Positions 1-5,373 of a stretch of 5,373 nt of DNA are shown here, one piece after another. This stretch comes from Propionibacterium sp. Its GTDB lineage: Bacteria > Actinomycetota > Actinomycetes > Propionibacteriales > Propionibacteriaceae. Under the pieces are notes generated by a model. The model was given only the letters and a program-made list of their open reading frames with translations. It was not told the origin of the DNA and did not search any database. The DNA is taken from positions 1 to 5,373 of the forward strand of contig JAAYAO010000162.1 in NCBI GenBank assembly GCA_012719335.1, read 5' to 3'. Position numbers and translations under genes: made by a program. The stretch's first letter is position 1. Every line of letters begins with the position of its first letter.

Positions 1-204
1 CTCGAGGACCACGTGCGCTGGACGGGGTCGACCGTGGCCCGTGGCCTGCTCGCCGAGTGGGAGACGGAGCAGCAGCGCTTCAGCCTCGTCCTCCCACGTG
101 ACTACCAGCGCGTCCTCGACGTGCGCACCGCGGCGCTGGCCGAGGGTCTGGACCTCGACGGCACCGATGTGTGGAACCGGATCATGGACGTGTCCCGTGG
201 CTGA
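1..204 (+). CDS. gltB: Glutamate synthase (NADPH) large subunit, C-terminal end (partial)
   Basis: This is the last 67 codons of a gene that enters the window already open; the frame starts at base 1 and stops at TGA 202-204. The peptide contains HVRWTGSTVARGLLAEW followed by LVLPRDYQRVLD, which resembles the conserved C-terminal tail of the roughly 1500-residue GltB (alpha) subunit, downstream of its GXGXG beta-helix domain. GltB carries the glutaminase and the FMN/3Fe-4S synthase sites; it moves ammonia from glutamine onto 2-oxoglutarate, with electrons supplied by GltD. The assignment rests on this tail plus the GltD gene that overlaps it. None of the catalytic domains is visible here. The stop overlaps the start of gltD by 8 nt, so the two subunits are probably translationally coupled, as expected for subunits of one complex. 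Confidence is high because of the context. Confidence 0.92.
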   Translation, partial: LEDHVRWTGSTVARGLLAEWETEQQRFSLVLPRDYQRVLDVRTAALAEGLDLDGTDVWNRIMDVSRG

Positions 205-1651
205 CCCGACTGGCTTCCTGACGACCCGCGAGCGCGAGCTCCCGGCCCGTCGTCCCGTCCCGGTGCGGATCCGCGACTGGAAAGAGGTGTACGAGGAGCA
301 GGAGCTCGGGCAGCTGCGCCGGCAGGCCGGTCGCTGCATGGACTGCGGCATCCCGTTCTGCCACTCCGGCTGCCCGCTGGGCAACCTGATTCCGGAGTGG
401 AACGACCTGGTGTACCGCGACGACTGGGAGCAGGCGATGCAGCGCCTGCACGCCACCAACAACTTCCCCGAGTTCACCGGACGGCTCTGCCCGGCACCGT
501 GCGAAACCGCGTGCGTGGTGGGGATCTCCGGTGACCCGGTGACGATCAAGAACGTCGAGGTGTCGATCGTCGAACGCGCCTTCGAGGACGGACGGGTGCA
601 GCCGGTGCCGCCGGCCTGGCACACCGGCCACACCGTCGCGGTGGTGGGTTCGGGGCCGGCCGGGCTCGCGGTGGCCCAACAGTTGACCCGGGCCGGGCAC
701 ACCGTCGCGGTGTACGAACGCGCCGACGCCCCGGGCGGGTTGCTGCGCTACGGCATCCCCGAGTTCAAGATGGAGAAGGCCGTCCTGGACCGCCGGATCC
801 AGCAGATGGTGGACGAAGGCACGATCTTCCGCACCGGCGTGCAGGTGGGGGTGGACGTCACCGCCACCGAACTGCGGGCCCGCTACGACGCGGTGGTCCT
901 GGCCATCGGGTCGACCACCCCGCGCGACCTGTCGGTGCCCGGCCGGGAACTGGACGGCATCCATCAGGCGATGGAGTACCTGCCGCAGGCGAACCGGGTG
1001 GCCCTGGGCGAGGAGGTGCCCGATCAGGTCACCGCCGACGGCAAGCACGTGGTGATCATCGGCGGCGGCGACACCGGCGCCGACTGCCTGGGTACCGCAC
1101 TGCGCCAGGGGGCGGCCTCGGTCACCCAGTTGGAGATCATGCCGCGGCCGACCGAGTTCCGGCCCGACAACCAGCCGTGGCCGACCTACCCGATGATCTT
1201 CCGGGTCGCCTCGGCGCACGAGGAGGGTGGCGAGCGGGTGTACGCCTCGTCCACCACCGAGTTCGTCGGCACCGACGGACGGATCACCTCGTTGCGGCTC
1301 AGTGAGGTGGAGTTCGTCGACGGGGCCTTCGCGCCGGTCGCCGGCACCGAACGGGAGATCCCCGCCGATCTGGTGTTGTTGGCGATGGGCTTCACCGGCC
1401 CGGAGGTCGAGATCGCCGAGGAACTGGGCCTGGCACTGGACGGGCGCGGCAACATCGCCCGCGACGGCGACTACGCCACCAACGTGCCCGGGGTGTTCGC
1501 CGCCGGGGACTGCGGTCGGGGCCAGTCGTTGATCGTCTGGGCGATCGCCGAGGGACGTGCCGCCGCGGCCGGGGTGGACGCCCACCTGACCGGTTCGGCC
1601 TCCGATCTGCCCCGGCCGATCGCCCCCACCGAACGCAGCATGGTGGTCTGA
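197..1651 (+). CDS. gltD: Glutamate synthase (NADPH) small subunit
   Basis: GltD (beta subunit) oxidises NADPH and passes electrons through FAD and iron-sulfur clusters to GltB, which forms two glutamates from glutamine and 2-oxoglutarate in the cytoplasm. The protein is 484 aa, normal for the family. I chose GTG 197 because it gives the family N-terminus (ADPTGFLTT, then RDWKEVYEE) and overlaps the gltB stop by 8 nt; the open frame extends upstream to base 41 but only antiparallel to gltB coding sequence. The N-terminal ferredoxin-like domain has Cys47, 50, 55 and 59, and a second group Cys98, 102 and 106, for the 4Fe-4S clusters. FAD binding shows as GSGPAG at 151-156, NADPH binding as GGGDTG at 289-294, and the C-terminal FAD contact as [10 protein letters not shown] around 433-442. 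No motif is missing. Expression probably follows gltB; no separate promoter or strong Shine-Dalgarno is visible. Confidence 0.97.
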   Translation: MADPTGFLTTRERELPARRPVPVRIRDWKEVYEEQELGQLRRQAGRCMDCGIPFCHSGCPLGNLIPEWNDLVYRDDWEQAMQRLHATNNFPEFTGRLCPAPCETACVVGISGDPVTIKNVEVSIVERAFEDGRVQPVPPAWHTGHTVAVVGSGPAGLAVAQQLTRAGHTVAVYERADAPGGLLRYGIPEFKMEKAVLDRRIQQMVDEGTIFRTGVQVGVDVTATELRARYDAVVLAIGSTTPRDLSVPGRELDGIHQAMEYLPQANRVALGEEVPDQVTADGKHVVIIGGGDTGADCLGTALRQGAASVTQLEIMPRPTEFRPDNQPWPTYPMIFRVASAHEEGGERVYASSTTEFVGTDGRITSLRLSEVEFVDGAFAPVAGTEREIPADLVLLAMGFTGPEVEIAEELGLALDGRGNIARDGDYATNVPGVFAAGDCGRGQSLIVWAIAEGRAAAAGVDAHLTGSASDLPRPIAPTERSMVV

Positions 1652-1687
1652 CCCGGCCACCGGCGGTTCGTGGGACGATGGGCCGTG

Positions 1688-2413
1688 ATGAAACCTTTCT
1701 TGATGGTGGCGGCCCGTGACGGCGACGCCGTGGTGCAGGCCGAGTACGGCGCGGTGCTGGATGCCGCGGAGTTGACCGGCGACGACGTGCGGTTGGTGCA
1801 CGGCTGGAGCGAGTCGGTGGCCGATGTCGCGGTCACCGACTACTCCGGGGTGATCATCGGGGGCAGCCCGTACAACGCCAGCGATGAGGACAAGAGCGAC
1901 AACCAGCAACGGTTGGAAGCCGAACTCGGTGGTCTGGTCGACCAGTGCCTGCGCACCGGTACCGGCATGCTCGGGATCTGTTACGGCATCGGCCTGGTTA
2001 CCCGGCATCTGGGTGGGGTGGTGTCGAAGGACTTCGGTGAGCCCGTGTCGGCGGTCGAGGTGCGGCTGACCGACGCCGGACGCCGCGACCCCGTGCTGGC
2101 CGGCGTGCCGGACACCTTCCGGGCCTTCACCGGCCACAAGGAGGGCTGTGCGGTGCTGCCCGAGGGAGCCGAGTTGCTGGTCACCGGCGACGTGCCGGTG
2201 CAGGCCTACCGGGTCGGGAGCATCTACGTCACCCAGTTCCACCCCGAACTGGATGCCCCGCTGCTGGCCGATCGGATGCGCGTCTACGTCAACCACGGCT
2301 ACTTCGCCCCCGACGAGATGGAAGACATCATCGACCAAGCCCACGCCGCCGGCCTCGGCAACGACCAGATGCGCGTACTCGCCAACTTCGTCACCCACCA
2401 CCGCAGCAACTGA
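1688..2413 (+). CDS. Stand-alone class I glutamine amidotransferase-like protein
   Basis: A 241-aa single-domain protein with the fold of the glutaminase half of GMP synthase. It has [11 protein letters not shown] at 56-66, the nucleophile elbow GICYGIG with Cys98, and TQFHPELD giving His185 and Glu187, so the Cys-His-Glu triad is complete. FTGHKEG at 147-153 is another block typical of these proteins. Such enzymes release ammonia from glutamine, usually for a partner synthetase; no synthetase domain is fused or adjacent, so the acceptor is unknown and it should not be called GMP synthase. ATG 1688 gives the N-terminus [11 protein letters not shown], which I regard as typical; GTG 1685 directly before it is equally possible, with GGGA at 1672-1675 as a weak ribosome site 9-12 nt upstream. 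It begins 36 nt after gltD on the same strand and is probably read through from gltBD. The residue four after Cys98 is Gly102, where canonical class I enzymes have Gln. Confidence 0.85.
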   Translation: MKPFLMVAARDGDAVVQAEYGAVLDAAELTGDDVRLVHGWSESVADVAVTDYSGVIIGGSPYNASDEDKSDNQQRLEAELGGLVDQCLRTGTGMLGICYGIGLVTRHLGGVVSKDFGEPVSAVEVRLTDAGRRDPVLAGVPDTFRAFTGHKEGCAVLPEGAELLVTGDVPVQAYRVGSIYVTQFHPELDAPLLADRMRVYVNHGYFAPDEMEDIIDQAHAAGLGNDQMRVLANFVTHHRSN

Positions 2414-2417
2414 GCAC

Positions 2418-2441
2418 CGACCGCCCGGACAACCCCGGTCG
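2418..2441 (+). terminator. Possible weak transcription end for the gltBD side
   Basis: CGACCG at 2418-2423 can pair with CGGTCG at 2436-2441 around a 12-nt loop, four bases after the amidotransferase stop codon. There is no T-tract after it, so it is not a canonical intrinsic terminator; actinobacterial terminators often lack one. It is short, and chance is a fair explanation. Confidence 0.2.
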
Positions 2442-2473
2442 AGCATGCGCGCAGCGCCGTGTGGACACCACCC

Positions 2474-2546
2474 ACACGCCGGTTGAGCCCTGGCCGTTCC
2501 GGACACGCTGGTTGAGCCCTGGTCGACCTGACACGCTGGTTGAGCC
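2474..2546. repeat. Three tandem GGTTGAGCC-type units, period 28-29 nt
   Basis: The units start at 2474, 2503 and 2531. Units 1 and 2 share ACACGC(C/T)GGTTGAGCCCTGG, with one difference in 20 bases; unit 3 keeps the first 16 bases (ACACGCTGGTTGAGCC) and then passes into the hairpin at 2546. The stretches after the cores (2494-2502 and 2523-2530) are 8-9 nt and only partly alike. The spacing is far too short for CRISPR spacers. Read on the minus strand, the unit is GGCTCAACC(A/G)GCGTGT. The position between convergent genes is typical of REP-like intergenic repeats. A degenerate fourth copy may be GTTGAG at 2582-2587. Confidence 0.85.
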
Positions 2547-2575
2547 GTGACCGCTTGCGGTCACGCGTCGAAACC
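2538..2575. repeat. REP-like hairpin closed by GGTTGAGC and GTCGAAACC half-sites
   Basis: Starting from the third tandem unit, GGTTGAGC (2538-2545) is followed by a perfect palindrome: CGTGACCGC at 2546-2554, TT, and GCGGTCACG at 2557-2565. This folds as an 8-bp stem with a CTTG tetraloop. It is followed by CGTCGAAACC at 2566-2575. The outer GGTT and AACC also pair, so the whole unit can form a long interrupted stem. From memory, paired GGTTGAGC and GTCGAAACC half-sites around a variable palindrome recur between genes in several actinobacterial genomes; I could not check this. It could act as a bidirectional terminator or mRNA 3'-end stabiliser for both convergent transcripts, but there is no T-tract on either strand. 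Confidence 0.75.
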
Positions 2576-2713
2576 CCGTGCGTTGAGGCAGGGACGTGTG
2601 GACGCCGTGACTGAAAACGCAAGCCTCGGCGCCGGCGAAGCCAATATGGTCGCGGCGTCCGCCATTCTTGCGGGTTCGGTCATGGCGGTCACCACCGTGG
2701 CCGAGGGGGGGAC

Positions 2714-2725
2714 GGCTCAACCGGC
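2714..2725. repeat. Inverted copy of the GCCGGTTGAGCC core
   Basis: GGCTCAACCGGC at 2714-2725 is the exact reverse complement of GCCGGTTGAGCC at 2478-2489 in the first tandem unit, a 12-base match spanning 248 bp. It ends 8 bases short of the kinase stop codon. The pair bounds almost the whole intergenic region, like the termini of a small non-autonomous element, but I see no target-site duplication in the immediate flanks. Confidence 0.7.
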
Positions 2726-2739
2726 CTGACGGGTCAGGC
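2724..2739 (-). terminator. Small hairpin at the kinase stop codon
   Basis: GCCTGA at 2724-2729 pairs with TCAGGC at 2734-2739 around a CGGG loop. The right arm contains the stop codon of the minus-strand kinase gene (2734-2736). A six-base-pair stem with no T-tract is weak evidence, and the adjacent repeat hairpin is a better candidate for ending the minus-strand transcript. Confidence 0.2.
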
Positions 2740-3273
2740 GGTGCAGATGTGGAGGTCGGCGCGGGCGGGGGTGTTGTCGGGGCCGAAGAGGGCTTCTTCC
2801 TGGCGGGCCCAGCGGGTCCAGTGCGGGAGGTAGGTGTCGCCGTCGCGGGCCAGGGCGCGTTCTCGGCGGATCTCGGCGGGGGCGTCCAACCACAGGCGCA
2901 CCGCGGCGAAATCGCCGGCCGGGCGCACCGAGGAGCCGCAGCCTTCGACCACCAACAGTTCGGTGACCGGCACCTCGACGGTCTCGGCCCAGGTGTTCGC
3001 GTGCCAGTCCCAGCGACGGTAGGCGCCCGGGACGCCGCGGGACAGGGGTTCGAGTACCTGATCGGTGAGCAACCGGGGGGCTTCGGCGAGCCCGTCCCAG
3101 CCCGGGATCAGGTACTCCACCTCGATCATCGGGCACCGGTAGGCCTCGACGATCACCCGGGCCAGGTCGGTCTTGCCCGATCCGCTGGGGCCGTCGATGG
3201 CGATCACCCGCACCGGTCCGCACCGACTCGGGGCGGTCTCGATCAGGGTGCGCAGTTCGGCGCCGAGGTTCAC
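2734..3273 (-). CDS. P-loop NTPase, uridine/nucleoside-kinase-like
   Basis: A 179-aa cytoplasmic protein that resembles small uridine-kinase-like P-loop enzymes. The Walker A motif GPSGSGKT is at 28-35 after the strand VRVIAID. IPGWDGL at 56-62 and WDW at 88-90 are probably substrate-side blocks. VVEGCGS at 108-114 carries the acidic Glu110 of the Walker B/DxE region, and RRERALARDGD at 136-146 is an arginine-rich lid able to contact phosphates. Phosphorylation of a nucleoside or similar small molecule is an inference from the fold; the substrate cannot be read from the sequence. I chose GTG 3273 because it overlaps the CYTH-CHAD stop as GTGA (4 nt) and leaves a short leader before the P-loop; the frame stays open to 3636, but that extension lies inside CYTH-CHAD coding sequence. 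No clear ribosome site precedes it, so translation is probably coupled to the upstream gene. Confidence 0.8.
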   Translation of the reverse strand: MNLGAELRTLIETAPSRCGPVRVIAIDGPSGSGKTDLARVIVEAYRCPMIEVEYLIPGWDGLAEAPRLLTDQVLEPLSRGVPGAYRRWDWHANTWAETVEVPVTELLVVEGCGSSVRPAGDFAAVRLWLDAPAEIRRERALARDGDTYLPHWTRWARQEEALFGPDNTPARADLHICTA

Positions 3274-4778
3274 CCGCGCAGCCAGCCGCGATGCTGCTTG
3301 CTGTTGGCCACCGCCAAGGCCCGCGCCGACACGTCCAGGTCGTGTTCGGATTCGTTGATCTCCCAGCCGTAGAGCACGCCGTAACTGAACGTCGACTCCC
3401 CGTGCGAGCGGGCGATATCGGCCAGTTCGTGCAGGCGTTGCCGGGCCACCACACCGTCCTGCAAGCCACCGAAGGTTTCGGTGACGGCCTCCCAGGCCTT
3501 CGCGGCCGGGCCGGCGTCGGGGAAGGTGTCGGCCACCGCCTCGCAGGCGTACCGCATCGCCTTCGCCTTCTTGCGGGTTTCGTGCAGAGCCTCCCAATGC
3601 TCGTCCCCGGTGCGCTCGTGCGCGCGCCGATCCCAACGCAATACCGATTTGCGGGCCTTGTTGATCGGGCCGATCAGCACCTCACCGGCGGGTCGGTCGG
3701 CATCGGGCAGCAACGGCGGGTGGGTCAACAAGCGCACCAGGGCCTGGTGCAGCAGCACATAGCGTTGCGAGTCCATCGCCTCCAACAGAGCCGCGTGGGC
3801 ACGCTCATGGGTGTCGTCCAGTTCGCTGGTGATCCGCTCGATCACCGGCCCGTCGATCGCATCGTGCGGCAGCCGGGCCAGGTCGGCCAGCAGCCGGGCC
3901 TTCAACACCTCGGCATCACGCGGCGCACCCAGTTCGCCGGCGAACCACTTCAACTCCGCCCGCAGCGGGTCGGTGATCGACCGGTCGAAGAGATCGCGGA
4001 AGGTGCGCAATGCACTGCGCAATCGCCGGGTGGCCACCCGGCTCTTGTGCACCGCACCGGGCGCATCCACCAACAGATCCGCCGCCCGACCCTGGATCAC
4101 CCCGACCTGTTCGGCCAGATGATCCAACAACACCTGGCGCGCGGCGGAATCGGGGGAGTGCACCGTGAGCTCGGGCAACGGCCCCAGCGCGCGGGCCAGT
4201 TTCGAGGCATCCTGCGCCACCGAGAAACCGGACGCGCCGGCGATCAGGTCACCCACCGCACCGAACCACTCGGGGGTGCCGTCGGCCAACTCCACCTCGA
4301 CCTCGCGCCACCGGTCGACCCGTTCGCCCCGGCCGTCGTGGTGCAGGGCCAGCACCGTGTCATCGCACAGCACGCCCAGCACGTCGCCACCACGGGAGGC
4401 GCACAGGTCACGCTCGACCCGGTGGGTGCGCAACTCGGCCACCGGCACCAGTGCGGCCAGGCCGAGCAGTTCGGCCAGTTCGGCTCGCAGGCTGTCGGGC
4501 ACCAACACCGCGCAGCGGCCCGCGTCGACATCGGCGTGCAACTCCACGCGCTGCTCGGCCGACTTGGGCAACTTGGCGTGCCACCCCGCATCGGTTCCGC
4601 CGGTTCGGCGTCGCAGGGTCACCCCGGCGCGGGCCAGGGCGAAATCCGGCGTGTCGAAGTAGGTCGCCACCAGGTGGAACTCCCGGGTGGCGTCGACGAC
4701 GGCCAGATCGGCGAAACCGGGCAACAGGGCGTCCGGCTCGGCGGCGAACTTGCGCTCAACCTCCACATGGGTCTGCAC
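3270..4778 (-). CDS. CYTH-CHAD domain protein (triphosphate tunnel enzyme fused to polyphosphate-binding domain)
   Basis: A 502-aa soluble protein with an N-terminal CYTH domain (about 1-200) and a C-terminal CHAD domain (about 210-490). The CYTH signature ExExK is Glu6, Glu8, Lys10. Other tunnel residues are visible as basic RRR 56-58, Lys69 in WHAKLP, Arg120/Arg123, the acidic strand REVEVEL at 158-164, and ASKLARAL at 191-198. The CHAD domain has its two conserved basic helices: VHKSRVATRRLR at 243-254 and LHETRKKAKAMRY at 398-410. CYTH enzymes bind triphosphate groups with a divalent metal (inorganic triphosphatase, thiamine triphosphatase, class IV adenylate cyclase); E. coli YgiF has the same domain order and hydrolyses inorganic triphosphate. 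CHAD domains bind polyphosphate. Short-chain polyphosphate or triphosphate hydrolysis is therefore the best guess; the exact substrate is unknown. The GTG 4778 start is fixed by AAGGAG 8 nt upstream and by the ExExK motif at residue 6. Confidence 0.92.
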   Translation of the reverse strand: MQTHVEVERKFAAEPDALLPGFADLAVVDATREFHLVATYFDTPDFALARAGVTLRRRTGGTDAGWHAKLPKSAEQRVELHADVDAGRCAVLVPDSLRAELAELLGLAALVPVAELRTHRVERDLCASRGGDVLGVLCDDTVLALHHDGRGERVDRWREVEVELADGTPEWFGAVGDLIAGASGFSVAQDASKLARALGPLPELTVHSPDSAARQVLLDHLAEQVGVIQGRAADLLVDAPGAVHKSRVATRRLRSALRTFRDLFDRSITDPLRAELKWFAGELGAPRDAEVLKARLLADLARLPHDAIDGPVIERITSELDDTHERAHAALLEAMDSQRYVLLHQALVRLLTHPPLLPDADRPAGEVLIGPINKARKSVLRWDRRAHERTGDEHWEALHETRKKAKAMRYACEAVADTFPDAGPAAKAWEAVTETFGGLQDGVVARQRLHELADIARSHGESTFSYGVLYGWEINESEHDLDVSARALAVANSKQHRGWLRG

Positions 4779-4786
4779 CGGAAGAT

Positions 4787-4792
4787 CTCCTT
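4787..4792 (-). promoter_or_regulatory. Shine-Dalgarno site of the CYTH-CHAD gene
   Basis: Read on the minus strand the bases are AAGGAG, with an 8-nt spacer (ATCTTCCG) before GTG at 4778-4776. This is the strongest ribosome site in the window and decides the start of the CYTH-CHAD gene. The gene can therefore be initiated independently, unlike the downstream kinase, which has only the GTGA overlap. Confidence 0.8.
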
Positions 4793-4816
4793 GTCGTCAA
4801 CTCTGCATTGACCAGC

Positions 4817-5373
4817 TTAGCCGTCCGTCGTCGAGGGCTGCGCCTCCGCCGGCAGGGGCCGGATCAGGAAGGCGCACACCATCGCCACCACCGCCACCGA
4901 ACCACTCACCAGGAATGCCACCTGACTGCCGCGGATCTGGGCGGCCGCCGCCTCCAGGCCACCCCGGGCCGCGGCCGAGGTGGCCACCGACATGATTGCC
5001 ACGATCAGCCCGGCACCGGCGGCACCGGCCAACTGCTGCAAGGTGTTCATGGTGGCCGCGCCGTGGCCGTACAACTCCTTGGGCAGGGCGCCGAGGGTGG
5101 CGGTCAGCATCGGGGTGAAGATCAGGCCCATCCCCAGCGACATCGCAATACTGATCCCCACCACCAGGGCGAGCGGCACCCCCGCACGCAGGGTGGTCAT
5201 CGAGAAGACGGCCGCGGTGAGCAGAATCGTGCCCGGAATCACCAGGGGTCGCGGCCCGACCGCATCGGACAGCCGCCCGATCAACGGGGCGAGCAGACCC
5301 TGCAGTACCGGCCCGGGCAGCAGAGCCAGCCCGGTGACCAGGGCGGTGAACCCCAACCCCAACTGCAGGTGGA
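4817..5373 (-). CDS. MFS transporter, DHA2 (EmrB/QacA-like) type, C-terminal part (partial)
   Basis: The frame is open at the right edge; 184 complete residues are visible, ending at TAA (4819-4817). A TTG at 5362 is not a start: the frame continues upstream as HLQLGLGF, which matches the LQ-x-LG entry to a transmembrane helix in this family. The visible part is largely hydrophobic with about five membrane segments and short loops. GRLSDAVGPRP at 32-42 is a motif A-like cytoplasmic loop, and GHGAATMNTLQQLAGAAGAG at 102-121 resembles the helix near the C-terminus of 14-helix DHA2 exporters. These pump drugs or metabolites out against protons in the cytoplasmic membrane. The substrate is unknown; subfamily is moderately sure, superfamily very sure. 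It ends 38 nt before the CYTH-CHAD start on the same strand, so a shared transcript is possible. Confidence 0.88.
   Translation of the reverse strand, partial: HLQLGLGFTALVTGLALLPGPVLQGLLAPLIGRLSDAVGPRPLVIPGTILLTAAVFSMTTLRAGVPLALVVGISIAMSLGMGLIFTPMLTATLGALPKELYGHGAATMNTLQQLAGAAGAGLIVAIMSVATSAAARGGLEAAAAQIRGSQVAFLVSGSVAVVAMVCAFLIRPLPAEAQPSTTDG

Larger units (their letters stand above)
2414..2733. other. Intergenic region between convergent genes, repeat-bearing
   Basis: This is the 320-nt gap between the stop of the amidotransferase gene and the stop of the kinase gene, which face each other. I see no credible protein gene or RNA gene in it. Its left half (2474-2576) holds the tandem repeats and hairpin listed separately, and an inverted copy of the repeat core lies at 2714-2725. 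The stretch 2577-2713 has no repeat that I recognise beyond a degenerate GTTGAG at 2582-2587 and a run of seven G at 2705-2711. A 12-base near-repeat, CGTGTGGACACC at 2458-2469 and CGTGTGGACGCC at 2595-2606, brackets the tandem cluster. Very short open frames exist on both strands, but none has a ribosome site or family likeness. Confidence 0.7.

Noticed and set aside
41..196. Upstream extension of gltD to base 41
   Set aside because: It overlaps gltB coding sequence and translates to a Ser/Arg-rich stretch unlike any GltD; GTG 197 gives the family N-terminus.
182..2506. 774-codon open frame on the minus strand across gltD and the amidotransferase gene
   Set aside because: It lies exactly codon-on-codon opposite two real genes that share a frame. 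Its stops would need TTA, CTA or TCA codons in those genes, which are rare at this G+C content. The translation is low-complexity Gly/His/Arg/Val-rich with no family likeness.
2474..2546. CRISPR array
   Set aside because: The non-repeated parts between cores are only 8-9 nt and similar to each other, there are just three units, and no cas gene is present.
2561..2683. Minus-strand 40-codon ORF (ATG at 2683)
   Set aside because: It ends within the hairpin, its last residues are translated from the GTCGAAACC half-site, and no ribosome site is seen. It would be worth reconsidering only if the same peptide recurs with other copies of the repeat.
2547..2729. Plus-strand small ORF of 60 codons (GTG start), or its internal ATG at 2646 giving a 27-aa hydrophobic peptide resembling a signal sequence
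   Set aside because: The GTG start lies inside the hairpin, there is no ribosome site at either start, and the C-terminal end is encoded by the inverted repeat copy.
3274..3636. N-terminal extension of the kinase frame by 121 codons
   Set aside because: The extra residues are Arg/Gly-rich and lie entirely within the CYTH-CHAD coding sequence in another frame; the GTGA overlap start gives a normal kinase N-terminus.
3291..4811. 506-codon open frame on the plus strand opposite the CYTH-CHAD gene
   Set aside because: It has the same codon-aligned antisense geometry as the frame opposite gltD; the translation is rich in Gln, Gly, His and Arg with no recognisable domain, while the opposite strand has complete CYTH and CHAD motifs and a ribosome site.

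Overview
The window is a stretch of high-GC chromosome, roughly two-thirds G+C or more by eye. Codons end mostly in G or C, and GTG is a frequent start. Gene content and protein character point to an actinobacterium. The intergenic repeat type (GGTTGAGCC paired with GTCGAAACC) makes me think of Propionibacteriales or a neighbouring order, but that is from memory and was not searched.

Left half, plus strand: the last 67 codons of gltB (glutamate synthase large subunit) overlap gltD (small subunit, complete, 484 aa) by 8 nt. After a 36-nt gap comes a stand-alone class I glutamine amidotransferase-like protein (241 aa). GltB and GltD together make the NADPH-dependent glutamate synthase of the GS-GOGAT ammonium-assimilation cycle. 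The amidotransferase may be co-transcribed with them, but its acceptor substrate is unknown.

Middle: about 320 nt between convergent genes contains no gene I can support. It holds three tandem GGTTGAGCC-type units spaced 28-29 nt apart. The third runs into an almost perfect hairpin closed by a GTCGAAACC half-site. A single inverted copy of the same core lies just before the stop codon of the minus-strand gene. It looks like a REP-like or MITE-like intergenic element.

Right half, minus strand, read right to left: the C-terminal half of a major facilitator superfamily exporter (cut by the window edge), then after 38 nt a CYTH-CHAD protein (502 aa, intact ExExK signature, strong Shine-Dalgarno), then a small P-loop nucleoside-kinase-like protein (179 aa) whose GTG start overlaps the CYTH-CHAD stop in a GTGA tetranucleotide. 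CYTH domains act on triphosphate-containing substrates and CHAD domains bind polyphosphate, so the last two genes look like a coupled phosphate or nucleotide module of unknown purpose.

I do not see a clearly new defence or mobile system. The least explained items are the repeat element and the CYTH-CHAD/kinase pair.
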